Positions 16,092 through 27,290 of a DNA stretch of 31,101 nucleotides are shown here, piece by piece. The first letter of the stretch is position 1. Each line of letters starts with the position of its first letter. The notes under the pieces were generated by a model. The model did no database searches. It was not told the DNA's origin and saw nothing but the letters and a program-made list of their open reading frames with translations. This stretch comes from DATKPC01 sp035524275. GTDB lineage: Bacteria; Pseudomonadota; Gammaproteobacteria; Burkholderiales; Burkholderiaceae_F. The stretch lies in the NCBI GenBank assembly GCA_035524275.1, contig DATKPC010000085.1, positions 1-31,101 on the forward strand, written 5' to 3'. Both the position numbers and the translations under genes were made by a program.

Positions 16092-17366
16092 CTACTCCGC
16101 CAGCAGCAGCACCAGCGGCCGCCGGATCCAGTCGGCCTCGAGGCCGAGCCGCATCCAGTCGGCCAACGGCGCCCCCTCGGTCGCGACGAGGCCCGAGCCC
16201 GGGTCGACCGCGAGGCGCGCGAACAACGGCACCAGCGTCGCGCGCGACGGGTCGCAGGTCAGCAGCCATTTGCCGGCATGCAGCCCATCGAGCTGCGAGA
16301 CGTATCGCAGTTCCTCCAGCCGGTGCAGCATCAGCTCGACATCCTCCACCGGGCTGCGCACGCGGCGCGCGAGCGCTTCGGCCGCCACGCGGCCCTCGTC
16401 CATCCCGGTCAGCTGCGCGAGCAGCATCTCGCGCAGGATCGCCACCGCGGTGACGAAGGCGTTGCCCGGTCGCGCCTCGTCGGCGAAACGCGTGTGCCGA
16501 AGCGCCGGCAGCACCGCGACGAGGACGGCGCCGAACAGCGTCACGAGCCACGACAGGTAGACCCACAGCAGGAACAGCGGCAGCGCCGCGAAGGCGCCAT
16601 AGATCGAGGCATAGCTCGCGCGCGCGATGTAGACGGCGAAGGCGTTCTTCATCAGCTCGCCGGTGGCCGACGCGACGAATCCGCCGGCAAGCGCGTCGCG
16701 CCAGCGCACGGAACGATTGGGCACGTGGACGTAGAGGGCCGCGAGCGCGAAGCCGCCGACCGCGAGCGGCACGATGTCGAGCACCCCCAGCATCGCGGGG
16801 CGCAACTGGCCGACGAGCCCGGAGGTGATCGAGAACAGGTACGACGTCAGCGTCAGGCTGGCGCCGAGCGCGATCGGGCCGAGCGTGATCAGCGCCCAGT
16901 AGACGAGCACGCGCTGCGCCAGGGGTCGCCGCACATGGACGCGCCAGATGTCGTTGAGCACGCGGTCGACGGTGAGCGCCATCGACATCGCCGCGAAGGC
17001 GAGGAGGACGAGGCCGGCGGCCGTGAGGCGCGCCGCCTTGGCCGCGAAGTCGTTGAGGTAGCGCAGGATCGTGTTGGACATCGCCTCCGGCAGCAGGCTC
17101 TTCACGAGGAGCTTCTCGAAGGCGGCCCGATAGTCGGCAAACAGCGGGAAGGCGGCGAAGATCGCGAGCGCGATCGCCAGCACCGGGACGAGCGAAAGCA
17201 CCGTCGTGAACGTCAGGCTCGCGGCCACCTGCGGCAGGCGGACGTCGGCGGCGCGGCGCCACGCGAACGCCAGCGCTTCGCGCGCGCGCTGCCGCCACGC
17301 GGGCGACACGTGCCACGCGGGCGGGCGCCGCGGCGCGGGATCCGGGCGAGCGGGATCGTGGTCCAT
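16092..17366 (-). CDS. YihY/BrkB-family inner-membrane protein
   Basis: The 424-aa protein has about six membrane helices, starting with QVAASLTFTTVLSLVPVLAI, the signature of the YihY/BrkB family. It continues through MALTVDRVLNDIWRV, ALYVHVPNRSVRWRDALAGG and ASIYGAFAALPLFLLWVYLS, then the helix leading to AVLPALRH. The cytoplasmic C-terminal part (about 290-424) resembles a winged-helix region. The family was once named RNase BN, but that activity belongs to another gene, and its true role is unknown. ATG 17366 gives a hydrophilic N-terminus of about 40 residues. In several betaproteobacteria this gene lies close to wrbA and a DUF2069 gene. Here DUF2069 is present divergently and wrbA is not between them. 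Confidence 0.9.
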   Translation of the reverse strand: MDHDPARPDPAPRRPPAWHVSPAWRQRAREALAFAWRRAADVRLPQVAASLTFTTVLSLVPVLAIALAIFAAFPLFADYRAAFEKLLVKSLLPEAMSNTILRYLNDFAAKAARLTAAGLVLLAFAAMSMALTVDRVLNDIWRVHVRRPLAQRVLVYWALITLGPIALGASLTLTSYLFSITSGLVGQLRPAMLGVLDIVPLAVGGFALAALYVHVPNRSVRWRDALAGGFVASATGELMKNAFAVYIARASYASIYGAFAALPLFLLWVYLSWLVTLFGAVLVAVLPALRHTRFADEARPGNAFVTAVAILREMLLAQLTGMDEGRVAAEALARRVRSPVEDVELMLHRLEELRYVSQLDGLHAGKWLLTCDPSRATLVPLFARLAVDPGSGLVATEGAPLADWMRLGLEADWIRRPLVLLLAE

Positions 17367-17476
17367 CCGGGACTGCCGATAAACTCGGGCTCCTGCGGCT
17401 TCGTCGAAGGGCGGCACTTTAGCGTGTCGCGCGATGCAGGCCGGCCCTCCGGACGCCGATCCGACCCCTATCCGCC

Positions 17477-17929
17477 ATGCCGCCTCCACCGACGTCGCCG
17501 GCGAGCGACGCCCCGCCGCCCGCCGGTCCGCCCGGCGTGGCGCGCTTCGTCGCGCTGGGCGCCTGGGTCGCGCTGCTCGTGCTGTGCGCCGCCTGGGAAC
17601 TGCGCGTCGCGCCCTTGCGCCCGGGCGGCAGCTGGCTGGTGCTGAAGGCCGTGCCGCTGCTGTTCCCGCTCGCGGGTCTCGCGCGCGCAAGCCTGCGGGC
17701 CATGCAGTGGTCGACGCTGCTCGTCCTGCTCTACCTCGCCGAAGGCGCGACGCGCGTGTTCGAGGCCGGCCCGGCCCGATCGCTGGCGGCGGTCGAGGTC
17801 GCGCTCGTCGTCGTCTACGAGATCGCGGCGTTCCGTTGCCTGCAGCCTTCGCGGGCCGCGGCACGGGCCCGCCGGCGGGCTTCGGCATCGTCGGGACGCC
17901 GCGCCGACGGCCCTGCGGCATGGACCTGA
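17477..17929 (+). CDS. DUF2069 membrane protein
   Basis: The 150-aa protein has a Pro-rich start (PPPPTSPASDAPPPAGPP), then four hydrophobic segments: FVALGAWVALLVLCAAWEL, WLVLKAVPLLFPLAGLARA, STLLVLLYLAEGATRVFEAG and LAAVEVALVVVYEIAAFRCL. The order, spacing and the LKAVPLLFPL and YLAEGATR segments match the DUF2069 family of small inner-membrane proteins of unknown function. It ends in an Arg/Ala-rich tail. The last 10 bases overlap the start of the next gene, so the two are probably cotranscribed. The 110 bases between it and the divergent YihY gene presumably hold both promoters, but I see no convincing hexamers. Confidence 0.85.
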   Translation: MPPPPTSPASDAPPPAGPPGVARFVALGAWVALLVLCAAWELRVAPLRPGGSWLVLKAVPLLFPLAGLARASLRAMQWSTLLVLLYLAEGATRVFEAGPARSLAAVEVALVVVYEIAAFRCLQPSRAAARARRRASASSGRRADGPAAWT

Positions 17930-19341
17930 TCGACGGCCTGCGGCACGTGGTCGGCGCCGACCACGTGCTCACCGCGGAGGCGGACTGCGCGCCGTACCTG
18001 ACCGACTGGCGGCGACGCTATGTCGGCCGCGCGCAGGCGGTCGTCCTGCCGGGCGATACGGCGCAGGTCGCCGCCGTCGTCGCGCGATGCGCGCGCGACG
18101 GCGTGCCGATCGTCCCGCAAGGCGGGAACACGGGCCTCGTCGGCGGTGCGACGCCGGACGCGTCCGGTCGCGCTGTCGTCGTCGCGATGCGCCGGCTCGA
18201 CCGCATCCGCGCGATCGACGCCGCCAACGAGACGATCACCGCGGAGGCGGGCTGCGTGCTGCGGTCGGTGCAGGCCGCCGCGCTCGACCGCGGCCTGCTC
18301 TTCCCGCTCAGCCTGGCGGCCGAAGGCAGCTGCACGATCGGCGGCAACCTGTCGACGAACGCCGGCGGGACGCAGGTCCTGCGCTACGGCAACGCGCGCG
18401 AGCTCGTCCTCGGCCTCGAGGTCGTGCTGCCGGACGGCCGCGTCTGGGACGGGCTGCGCGGGCTGCGCAAGGACAACACCGGCTACGACCTGAAGCAGCT
18501 GTTCATCGGCGCCGAAGGGACGCTCGGCCTGATCTGCGCCGCGACGCTGCGCCTGTTCCCGGCGCCGCGCGCGCAGGTGACCGCATTCGCGGCGACGGCG
18601 TCGCTCGAACGTGCCGCGACGCTGCTCGCGCGCCTGCGCGCGAGCGCCGGCGCGACGCTGACGGCTTTCGAGGTGATGTCGGCAAGTTGCCTGGACCTGC
18701 TGCGCACCGAATATCCCGGCCTGCGGCAGCCGTTCGCGGGGGGCGCCGCCGCGCCCGCGTGGTCGATCCTCGTCGAACTCTCCGACCCCGACAGCGAGGC
18801 GCATGCGATCGGCGTGCTGGAGCGCGCGCTCGACGCGGCGCTCGCCGAGGGCGTCGTCGACGACGTCGCCGTCGCGCAGTCGGGCGCCGACTCCGCGTCC
18901 ATGTGGCGGCTGCGCGAGACGATCCCGGAAGCGCAGACGCGTGCCGGCGGCAACGTGAAGCACGACATCTCGCTCCCCGTCTCGCGGATCCCGGAGTTCG
19001 TCGCGAACACGAACGCGCGCCTGCTGCAGGAGTTCGCCTGGCTCGAGCCGATCACGTTCGGCCACCTCGGCGACGGCAACCTGCACTACAACATCGGCGT
19101 GCACGACCGCTCGGACCTGGAACGGCTCGCGGCGAACCAGGAACGGATCAACCGGCTCGTCCACGATGCGGTGCACGCGGCCGGCGGATCGATCAGCGCC
19201 GAGCACGGGCTCGGGCAATTGAAGCGCGATGACATCGCGCGCTACAAGTCGGACATCGAGCTGCAGCTCATGGCGCGGATCAAGCACGCGCTCGACCCCG
19301 ACGACATCATGAATCCGGGCAAGGTCATCCCGGCGCGCTGA
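17920..19341 (+). CDS. FAD-linked oxidase, D-2-hydroxyacid dehydrogenase type (GlcD/D2HGDH-like)
   Basis: The product (473 aa) has an FAD_binding_4 domain: AVVLPGDTAQVAAVVARCAR and VPIVPQGGNTGLVGGATPD (about 63-80), followed by GSCTIGGNLSTNAGGTQVLR and FIGAEGTLGLICAATLRL. The C-terminal oxidase domain carries ITFGHLGDGNLHYNIGVHD, with the metal/substrate histidines, and GSISAEHGLGQLKRDDI, and ends DPDDIMNPGKVIPAR. These motifs place it with D-lactate, glycolate and D-2-hydroxyglutarate dehydrogenases. The exact substrate is not decidable. No GlcE/GlcF partners are adjacent, which favours a single-subunit enzyme. ATG 17920 lies inside the DUF2069 gene (10-base overlap). Confidence 0.92.
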   Translation: MDLIDGLRHVVGADHVLTAEADCAPYLTDWRRRYVGRAQAVVLPGDTAQVAAVVARCARDGVPIVPQGGNTGLVGGATPDASGRAVVVAMRRLDRIRAIDAANETITAEAGCVLRSVQAAALDRGLLFPLSLAAEGSCTIGGNLSTNAGGTQVLRYGNARELVLGLEVVLPDGRVWDGLRGLRKDNTGYDLKQLFIGAEGTLGLICAATLRLFPAPRAQVTAFAATASLERAATLLARLRASAGATLTAFEVMSASCLDLLRTEYPGLRQPFAGGAAAPAWSILVELSDPDSEAHAIGVLERALDAALAEGVVDDVAVAQSGADSASMWRLRETIPEAQTRAGGNVKHDISLPVSRIPEFVANTNARLLQEFAWLEPITFGHLGDGNLHYNIGVHDRSDLERLAANQERINRLVHDAVHAAGGSISAEHGLGQLKRDDIARYKSDIELQLMARIKHALDPDDIMNPGKVIPAR

Positions 19342-19465
19342 CGCGGATCGACCGGCGGCCCGCGCAACGGTCCGCCCGGCGCGACGGGTACCGGTGCGCG
19401 GCGGCATCGCCAAAGCTACACTGCCGGCGAACGCGGCGCGGCTGCCGCGCCGGGAAATCCTTCCG

Positions 19466-20170
19466 ATGGCCTTGCGAATCACGCGCCTCGCGGCATGGCT
19501 CCTGCTGGCGACCTGCGCCAGTGGCGGTCGGGCCGCCGATCCGATCATCCGCTGCGAGAGCGGCGACGGGCACGTCACATATTCGAACGGAGCGTGCCCC
19601 GCCGGCACGCGTCAGCAGCGAACGATCGACGCGGCCCCGGCGCTCGAGGTCACGCAACCCCGGGGCGCTGCCGGCGGGCCCGGCGCTGCGGCGGCCGCGG
19701 CCGGCGACGACGGCCAGGGCGACGCCGCCGGCACCGCGAAAGACCGTGGCTCGCGCGGGCGCGAGCTGCCGCTGCGGCCGGACGGCGCGAAGCCGGAGGC
19801 GTCGAAAGGCGAGGCGAAGGGCGAGGTGCCGAAGGCCTCGCCGACGCGGGCCGCCGCCGCCGCCAAGCCGAGCGGTGGCGCCGACGGCGACGCCGTGATC
19901 GGCAAGCCGATACGCTCGGCGAAGGCATCGCCGGCGGTCACGCCGGAACAGGCGAAGGAAGCCGAGGCCGACAGGCGCAAGGCGCAGCTCGGGGCCTGCG
20001 ATGACCTCGTGCGGCAGATCGAGTATGCGCAGCACGATGTCGAGGCGGCCAGCGCCGACGAGCACGCATCGGCCGAACTGGCGCTGCGGCGCCTGCAGGC
20101 GGAGCACACCGAGAAATGCCTGCCGCCGGCGAAAAAAGGGGACGCGGCCAGGAAAGCGCCCGCCTCCTGA
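19466..20170 (+). CDS. Secreted DUF4124-like protein with low-complexity middle
   Basis: The 234-aa protein starts with a signal peptide (MALRITRLAAWLLLATCASG, cleavage likely after GRA at 23). A short DUF4124-like segment follows, with IIRCESGDGHVTYSNGACPA, carrying Cys30 and Cys44 that could form a disulfide. The middle (about 55-165) is an Ala/Gly/Lys/Pro-rich, probably disordered region. The last 70 residues look helical and charged, with TPEQAKEAEADRRKAQ and two more cysteines (LGACDDL, HTEKCLP). DUF4124 proteins are common, functionally uncharacterised periplasmic proteins. The start was placed at the codon opening the signal peptide rather than at an upstream ATG. The 124 bases before it show no clear promoter. 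Confidence 0.78.
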   Translation: MALRITRLAAWLLLATCASGGRAADPIIRCESGDGHVTYSNGACPAGTRQQRTIDAAPALEVTQPRGAAGGPGAAAAAAGDDGQGDAAGTAKDRGSRGRELPLRPDGAKPEASKGEAKGEVPKASPTRAAAAAKPSGGADGDAVIGKPIRSAKASPAVTPEQAKEAEADRRKAQLGACDDLVRQIEYAQHDVEAASADEHASAELALRRLQAEHTEKCLPPAKKGDAARKAPAS

Positions 20171-20218
20171 TCGGCCCCGCTGCCGACGGAGGCCGCCAGC
20201 AGCTCCCGCGGCCAGGTC

Positions 20219-20278
20219 GCCGCCGGTCGGTTGGCCGCCGGTCAGTTGGCTGGCCGCCGGCTACGCGGTCGGCCAGCC
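20219..20278. repeat. 15-base tandem repeat and hairpin at the dusA stop
   Basis: GCCGCCGGTCGGTTG (20219-20233) is followed directly by GCCGCCGGTCAGTTG (20234-20248) and a partial third copy from 20253. Overlapping it, GGCTGGCCG (20248-20256) and CGGCCAGCC (20270-20278) form a perfect 9-bp inverted repeat around 13 bases, straddling the dusA stop codon. It sits between two converging genes and could slow or end transcription, but no T-tract follows on either strand. Confidence 0.45.
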
Positions 20279-21340
20279 GGCAACCGCCGCGGCCGCGTGC
20301 AGCGCGTCGGCGCCGTGGCGCTCGAGAAACTGCGGGTCGCTGAGCGCGCGGCGCCAGGCGCGCGCGCCGCGCATCCCGCTCCCGAGTCCCAGCATGTGCC
20401 GCACGACGGCGCGCACCGGCGTGCCGCGCGCGCGCTCGCGCGCCAGGTACGCCGACATCGCCGCGATCGCGCGCGCGGTCGATGTCGCGTCATCGGGCAT
20501 CCCGCCGGGGTCGTCGAACAACCCGGGATCGACGCGCGCGAGCTGCGCCGGCGCCTCGTAGGCCGCGCGTCCGAGCATCACGCCATCGACGTGGTCCAGC
20601 TGCGCGCGTGCGGCGTCGAGCGTGCCGATGCCGCCATTGACGACGATCGTCGCCGAGGGAAAGACCTGCTTCAAGCGGCGGACGACGTCGTAGCGCAGCG
20701 GCGGGATCTCGCGGTTCTCGCGCGGGCTCAGCCCCTGCAGCCAGGCGTTGCGGGCGTGGACGATGAAGACGCGGACGCCGGCGTCGTGAAGCGTCCCGAC
20801 GAAGTCGTGCAGCAGCGTCACGCCGTCGTCGCGGTCGAGACCGATGCGGTGCTTGACCGTGACCGGGATCGGGACCGCATCGCGCATCGCACGCAGGCAT
20901 TCGGCGACGCGGCGCGGCTGCGCCATCAGGCAGGCGCCAAACGTGCCGTTGCGCACCCGGTCGGAGGGACAGCCGCAGTTCAGGTTGATCTCGGCATAGC
21001 CGCGCTCGGCGCCCAACCGCGCGCAGCGCGCAAGCGCCTGCGGATCCGACCCGCCGAGCTGCAGCGCGACCGGCTGCTCCGCCGGATCGAACTCGAGGTG
21101 CCGCGCCGCGTCGCCGTGAAGCAGCGCGCCGGTCGTGACCATCTCGGTGTAGAGCCGCGCGCGGCGCGACAGGACGCGGTGGAAGTAGCGGCAATGGCGA
21201 TCGGTCCAGTCCATCATCGGCGCGACGCAGAAGCGCCAGGCCGACAGGTCCGCGCCCGAAACGCGCGGGCCGGAACCGCTCGCATCGGGTCCCGCGGCCA
21301 GCGCGGCGCCGGCACGCTCGGCCCGCGTCGCCGCCGTCAT
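20261..21340 (-). CDS. dusA: tRNA-dihydrouridine(20/20a) synthase
   Basis: The enzyme (359 aa) reduces uridine in the D-loop of tRNA to dihydrouridine using FMN and NADPH. The FMN-binding TIM-barrel start FCVAPMMDWTDRHCRYFHR, the active-site block INLNCGCPSDRVRNGTFGAC (catalytic Cys124 in GCP), VTVKHRIGLDRDD, HARNAWLQGLSPRENREIPP and IVVNGGIGT identify the DusA branch rather than DusB or DusC. The first 32 residues are an Ala-rich extension that the family does not need. A later start is possible, but no better one with a ribosome-binding site is evident. It begins 16 bases after the typA stop, and so is probably the last gene of the long rimP-nusA operon. Confidence 0.93.
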   Translation of the reverse strand: MTAATRAERAGAALAAGPDASGSGPRVSGADLSAWRFCVAPMMDWTDRHCRYFHRVLSRRARLYTEMVTTGALLHGDAARHLEFDPAEQPVALQLGGSDPQALARCARLGAERGYAEINLNCGCPSDRVRNGTFGACLMAQPRRVAECLRAMRDAVPIPVTVKHRIGLDRDDGVTLLHDFVGTLHDAGVRVFIVHARNAWLQGLSPRENREIPPLRYDVVRRLKQVFPSATIVVNGGIGTLDAARAQLDHVDGVMLGRAAYEAPAQLARVDPGLFDDPGGMPDDATSTARAIAAMSAYLARERARGTPVRAVVRHMLGLGSGMRGARAWRRALSDPQFLERHGADALHAAAAVAGWPTA

Positions 21341-21356
21341 CGGCGCCTCGCCCCCG

Positions 21357-23176
<1,820 letters not shown>

Positions 23177-23180
<4 letters not shown>

Positions 23181-24103
23181 GGCGCGGGCTCGCTTTCTCG
23201 GCATTCCTCGTTGACCAGTCGCAGCGGCGCGAGGACGCCACCGTCGTCGATCGCGGCGACGCCGGCGAGGCGTCCGCGATCATCGTAGATCCGCGCGCGC
23301 GGCACCGGGCGCAGGCCGAGCGCAAGGCGCTGGCCGTGCCTCAGCCGCTCGGCGGCCTCGGCATCCAGGTCGATCCGCGGCAGTTCCTGAAGCAGCAGGT
23401 CCGCCGGCCGCAGCCGCGCGCGACGCGCCGCGGGGTCGAGCCCCTCGAGCCGGTCGAGCGCGATCGCATCGTCGAGCGACAGCGGCCCGACGCGCGTGCG
23501 CCGCAGCGCCGACAGGTGCGCCCCGCAGCCGAGTTGCTCGCCGATGTCCTGCGCCAGTACGCGCACGTAGGTTCCCTTGCTGCAGTCGACGTCGATGTCC
23601 AGTTCGTCGCCCTCGAAGCGGCGGCGCTCGAGGCGATGGATCGTCACCTCGCGCGCGGCGCGCTCGACTTCCAGTCCGCGGCGCGCATATTCGTAAAGCG
23701 GGCGCCCGTCGCGCTTGAGCGCCGAGTGCATCGGCGGCACCTGCAGGATGGTGCCGACGAAGCGTGACAATGTCGCGTCCAGCCGCGCGGCGTCGACCGC
23801 GACCGGACGCCGCGCGGTGACCTCGCCGTCGGCATCCCCGCTCGCCGTCGCGACGCCGAGCCGCAGCGTCGCGCGATACGACTTCGGCGCATCCAGCAGC
23901 GCGCCGGCGAACTTGGCCGCCTCGCCGAGCGCGATCGGCAGCAGCCCGCTCGCCAGCGGGTCGAGCGTCCCGGTATGGCCCGCCTTGCGCGCGTTCAACG
24001 CCCGGCGCGCGACCTGCAGCGCGGCGTTGGACGTGATCCCGACCGGCTTGTCCAGCAGCAGCACGCCGTCGACCGCATCACCCTTCCTGCGCCGCACCTG
24101 CAA
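23177..24103 (-). CDS. truB: tRNA pseudouridine(55) synthase
   Basis: The enzyme (308 aa) converts U55 in the T-loop of tRNA to pseudouridine and helps tRNA folding. The catalytic aspartate is Asp48 in KAGHTGTLDPLASGLLPIA. Other blocks are GVLLLDKPVGITSN near the start, TGTILQ-type VGTILQVPPMHSALKRDGRP, and CSKGTYVRVLAQDIGEQLG. A C-terminal PUA-like part follows (about 250-300, RLRHGQRLALGL). The start is probably TTG 24103; GTG 24097 two codons later is equally possible. It follows rbfA after 6 bases and overlaps typA by 4. Confidence 0.95.
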
Positions 24104-24109
24104 ACCCGG

Positions 24110-24490
24110 CTAGCCTGGGCCGTCGCCGCCCGGAACCGCTCCGCCACCGGTCGCCTGCGCGATCAGCCGGTCCATCTCGAACCCGCGCTCGACCGACGCA
24201 TCGTGGACGAACGTCAGCCGCGGGACGGTATGGATCCGCAGGCGGCGGAACAGCAGGTTGTGGAGGTGGCCGGCCGCGGCGTTCAGGCCGGCGGCCGCCT
24301 GCTCGGGCGGGGCGCCGATCACCGTGAAGTAGACCCGGGCGTGCGCGTAGTCCGGCGAGACCTCGACGCCGCTCAGCGTCACGAGGCCGACGCGCGGGTC
24401 GCGCACCTCGCGGCGGATCAGTTCCGCGAGGTCGCGCTGGATCTGCTCGGCGATGCGCTGCCCGCGTGCGGGTTTACGGCTCGTCTTCAT
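24110..24490 (-). CDS. rbfA: 30S ribosome-binding factor A
   Basis: RbfA (126 aa) is a KH-fold protein that binds immature 30S subunits and helps 16S rRNA 5'-end maturation, notably in the cold. The start MKTSRKPARGQRIAEQIQRD and the segment LAELIRREVRDPRVGLVTLS, then VEVSPDYAHARVYFTVIG and LRIHTVPRLTFVHDASVERG, are the standard family blocks. The Gly-rich end is unremarkable. It follows infB after 55 bases. That gap holds a perfect 14-bp GC palindrome (CGCGGGCGCCCGCG, 24526-24539) that could form a small hairpin. Confidence 0.95.
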   Translation of the reverse strand: MKTSRKPARGQRIAEQIQRDLAELIRREVRDPRVGLVTLSGVEVSPDYAHARVYFTVIGAPPEQAAAGLNAAAGHLHNLLFRRLRIHTVPRLTFVHDASVERGFEMDRLIAQATGGGAVPGGDGPG

Positions 24491-24545
24491 CGTCGTGACG
24501 GCGCTGGCGGTCGCGGGTGCGGGCGCGCGGGCGCCCGCGGCCGCG

Positions 24546-27269
24546 TCACAGCGTGCGCGCGACCTCCTGGACCTCGAAGATCTCGAGCTGGTCGCCTTCC
24601 TTGATGTCGTCGTAGCCCTTCAGCGACAGGCCGCATTCGAAGCCGGCCTTCACTTCGCGGACGTCGTCCTTGAAGCGCTTGAGCGAATCGAGCTCGCCGG
24701 TCCAGATGACGACGTTGTCGCGCAGCAGGCGCGCGCTCGCGGTCCGCTTGACGACGCCGTCCACGACCATGCACCCGGCCACCGAGCCCACCTTCGAGAT
24801 GCGGAAGACCTGGCGGATCTCGACGAGCCCGAGGACCTGCTCGCGCTGCTCCGGCGCCAGCATCCCCGACAGCGCGGCCTTCACGTCGTCGACCGCGTCG
24901 TAGATGATGTTGTAGTAGCGGATGTCGATGCCGTTGGCCTCGGCGAGCTTGCGCGCCGACTGGTCGGCGCGCACGTTGAAGCCGATGATGACCGCCTTGG
25001 ACGCGAGCGCGAGGTTGACGTCGCTCTCCGAGACGCCGCCGACCTGCGCGTGGACGACCTGCACCTTGACCTCGTCGGTCGACAGCTTCGTGAGCGCGTG
25101 GACCAGCGCCTCCTGCGAGCCCTGCACGTCGGCCTTGATGATCATCGTCAGCGTCTTGGCGCCGCCGTCGGGGCCCATCGTCTCGAAGATGTTCTCGAGC
25201 TTCGCGGCCTGCTGCTTCGCGAGCTTCGTGTCGCGGTACTTGCCCTGGCGGAACAGCGCGATCTCGCGCGCCTTGCGCTCGTCGCCGAGCACGATCAGCT
25301 CGTCGCCGGCGGCCGGGACGTCGGACAGGCCCTGGATCTCGACCGGGATCGACGGCCCCGCCGACTGGATCGGCGACCCGTTCTCGTCGAGCATCGCGCG
25401 GACGCGACCGAAGCTGCTGCCGGCGAGGACGACGTCGCCGCGCTTCAGCGTCCCGGACTGCACCAGCACCGTGGCGACCGGTCCGCGGCCCTTGTCGAGC
25501 TGCGATTCGACGATCAGTCCCTTGGCCGGCGCGTCCTTGACCGCCTTCAGCTCCAGGACCTCGGCCTGCAGCAGCACGTTCTCGAGCAGCGTGTCGATGC
25601 CCTCGCCGGTCCGCGCCGAGACCTGGACGAACGGGGCGTCGCCGCCGTACTCCTCGGGCACGACCTCCTGCGCGACGAGCTCCTGCTTGACGCGATCCGG
25701 ATTGGCCTCCGGCTTGTCGATCTTGTTGATCGCGACCACGAGCGGCACCTTGGCCGCCTTCGCGTGGGCGATCGCCTCGATCGTCTGCGGCATCACGCCG
25801 TCGTCCGCGGCCACGACGAGGACGACGATGTCGGTCGCCTTCGCGCCGCGCGCGCGCATCGCGGTGAACGCCTCGTGGCCCGGCGTGTCGAGGAACGTGA
25901 TCACGCCGCGCGGCGTCTCGACGTGATAGGCGCCGATGTGCTGCGTGATCCCGCCGGCCTCGCCGGCGGCGACCTTGGCGCGCCGGATGTAGTCGAGCAG
26001 CGAGGTCTTGCCGTGGTCGACGTGGCCCATCACCGTCACGACCGGCGGCCGCGGTTCGGCGGCGGCTGCGGTGGCGCCGGCCGCCGACGCCGCGTTCTCG
26101 ACGAGAAGCGCCTCCGGGTCGTCGAGCTTGGCGGCGGTCGCCTTGTGCCCCATCTCCTCGGCGACGATCATCGCCGTCTCCTGGTCGAGCACCTGGTTGA
26201 TCGTCACCATCTGGCCGAGCTTCATCAGGATCTTGATGACCTCGGAGGCCTTGACGGCCATCTTGTGCGCGAGGTCGCCGACGGTGATCGTCTCCGGCAC
26301 CGAGATGTCGCGGACGACCGGCTCGGCGGCCTGCGGAGCCGACGCCTTGTCGCGATCGTCGCCGCGCCGGCCGCCCTTGGGCCCGCGCCAGCCGCCGCCG
26401 CTGCCGGCGTCGCCGCGCGTCTTGATCGCGCGCCGCTTCGCGGCGTCCTCGGACCAGCTCGACGCGAGCTTGGCCGACTTGACCTCCTTCGGGCCGACCT
26501 TCTTCGCGTCCTTCTTTTCCTCGGTCGGCTTGGCTTCGACCTTCGGCGCCGCCGGCTTGTGCAGCGTGCCCTCGGTCGTCGGCGCCTTCAGGACCTTCTT
26601 CGCCGGCGGCGACGACATCATGTTCTTGATCGCGGCGACCTCGGCCTCGACCGCCTTGCGCGCGCGCTCCTGCGCCGCGCGTGCGTCGCTCGCGGCCTGC
26701 TCCGCGGCCGTGCGCTCGGCCACCGTGCGGTCCAGCTCGGCCTGCGCGGCCTCCTCGCGGCCGCGCGCCGCGTCGAGCGCCTCCTGCTCGCGGCGCTGCG
26801 CCTCGAGGACGTCGGCCTGCGCGCGTTCGGCGCGCTCGCGCGCCTCGGCCATCTGGCGCGCGACGAGGTCGGCCTGCCGGCGCGCCTCTTCCTCGCGCCG
26901 CGCGAGCTCGGCCTGGTCGATCACCGGCGCCGCCGGCGCGGCCGCCACGGCCTCGCCCTCGCCTTCGCTGTCGCGCCGCACGAAGACGCGCTTCTTGCGC
27001 ACCTCGACCTGGATGGTGCGCGCCTTGCCGGTCGCGTCGGCCTGCTTGATCGCCGAGGTCTGCTTGCGCGTGAGCGTGATCTTCTTCTTCTCGATCTCCT
27101 GCCCGCCGTGCGCCTTGCGCAGCGACTCGAGCAGGCGCGACTTGTCGTCCTCCGACAGGGCGTCGCTCTCGTCGCGCTTGCCGACGCCGGCCGCGCGCAG
27201 CTGCTCGAGCAGCAGTTGCGCAGGCACCTTGAGTTCGGCCGCGAACTGGGCCACCGTGTTGCTCGGCAT
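24546..27269 (-). CDS. infB: Translation initiation factor IF-2
   Basis: IF-2 (907 aa) is the GTPase that brings initiator fMet-tRNA to the ribosome. It starts with an IF2_N domain (residues 1-55, MPSNTVAQFAAELKVPAQLL). An Ala/Glu/Arg-rich helical region (about 118-215) and a basic, Gly-rich linker follow, then a second IF2_N-like domain (about 320-380, ETITVGDLAHKMAVKASEVI). The GTPase domain has G1 GHVDHGKT (415-422), DTPGHEAF (461-468) and NKID (515-518), and domains II-IV follow to the end. The full length is typical for betaproteobacteria. It lies 80 bases after nusA. Internal starts giving shorter IF-2 forms, known in enterics, cannot be judged here. Confidence 0.97.
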   Translation of the reverse strand: MPSNTVAQFAAELKVPAQLLLEQLRAAGVGKRDESDALSEDDKSRLLESLRKAHGGQEIEKKKITLTRKQTSAIKQADATGKARTIQVEVRKKRVFVRRDSEGEGEAVAAAPAAPVIDQAELARREEEARRQADLVARQMAEARERAERAQADVLEAQRREQEALDAARGREEAAQAELDRTVAERTAAEQAASDARAAQERARKAVEAEVAAIKNMMSSPPAKKVLKAPTTEGTLHKPAAPKVEAKPTEEKKDAKKVGPKEVKSAKLASSWSEDAAKRRAIKTRGDAGSGGGWRGPKGGRRGDDRDKASAPQAAEPVVRDISVPETITVGDLAHKMAVKASEVIKILMKLGQMVTINQVLDQETAMIVAEEMGHKATAAKLDDPEALLVENAASAAGATAAAAEPRPPVVTVMGHVDHGKTSLLDYIRRAKVAAGEAGGITQHIGAYHVETPRGVITFLDTPGHEAFTAMRARGAKATDIVVLVVAADDGVMPQTIEAIAHAKAAKVPLVVAINKIDKPEANPDRVKQELVAQEVVPEEYGGDAPFVQVSARTGEGIDTLLENVLLQAEVLELKAVKDAPAKGLIVESQLDKGRGPVATVLVQSGTLKRGDVVLAGSSFGRVRAMLDENGSPIQSAGPSIPVEIQGLSDVPAAGDELIVLGDERKAREIALFRQGKYRDTKLAKQQAAKLENIFETMGPDGGAKTLTMIIKADVQGSQEALVHALTKLSTDEVKVQVVHAQVGGVSESDVNLALASKAVIIGFNVRADQSARKLAEANGIDIRYYNIIYDAVDDVKAALSGMLAPEQREQVLGLVEIRQVFRISKVGSVAGCMVVDGVVKRTASARLLRDNVVIWTGELDSLKRFKDDVREVKAGFECGLSLKGYDDIKEGDQLEIFEVQEVARTL

Positions 27270-27290
27270 ATGGATCAGGTCCCTTCTTCC

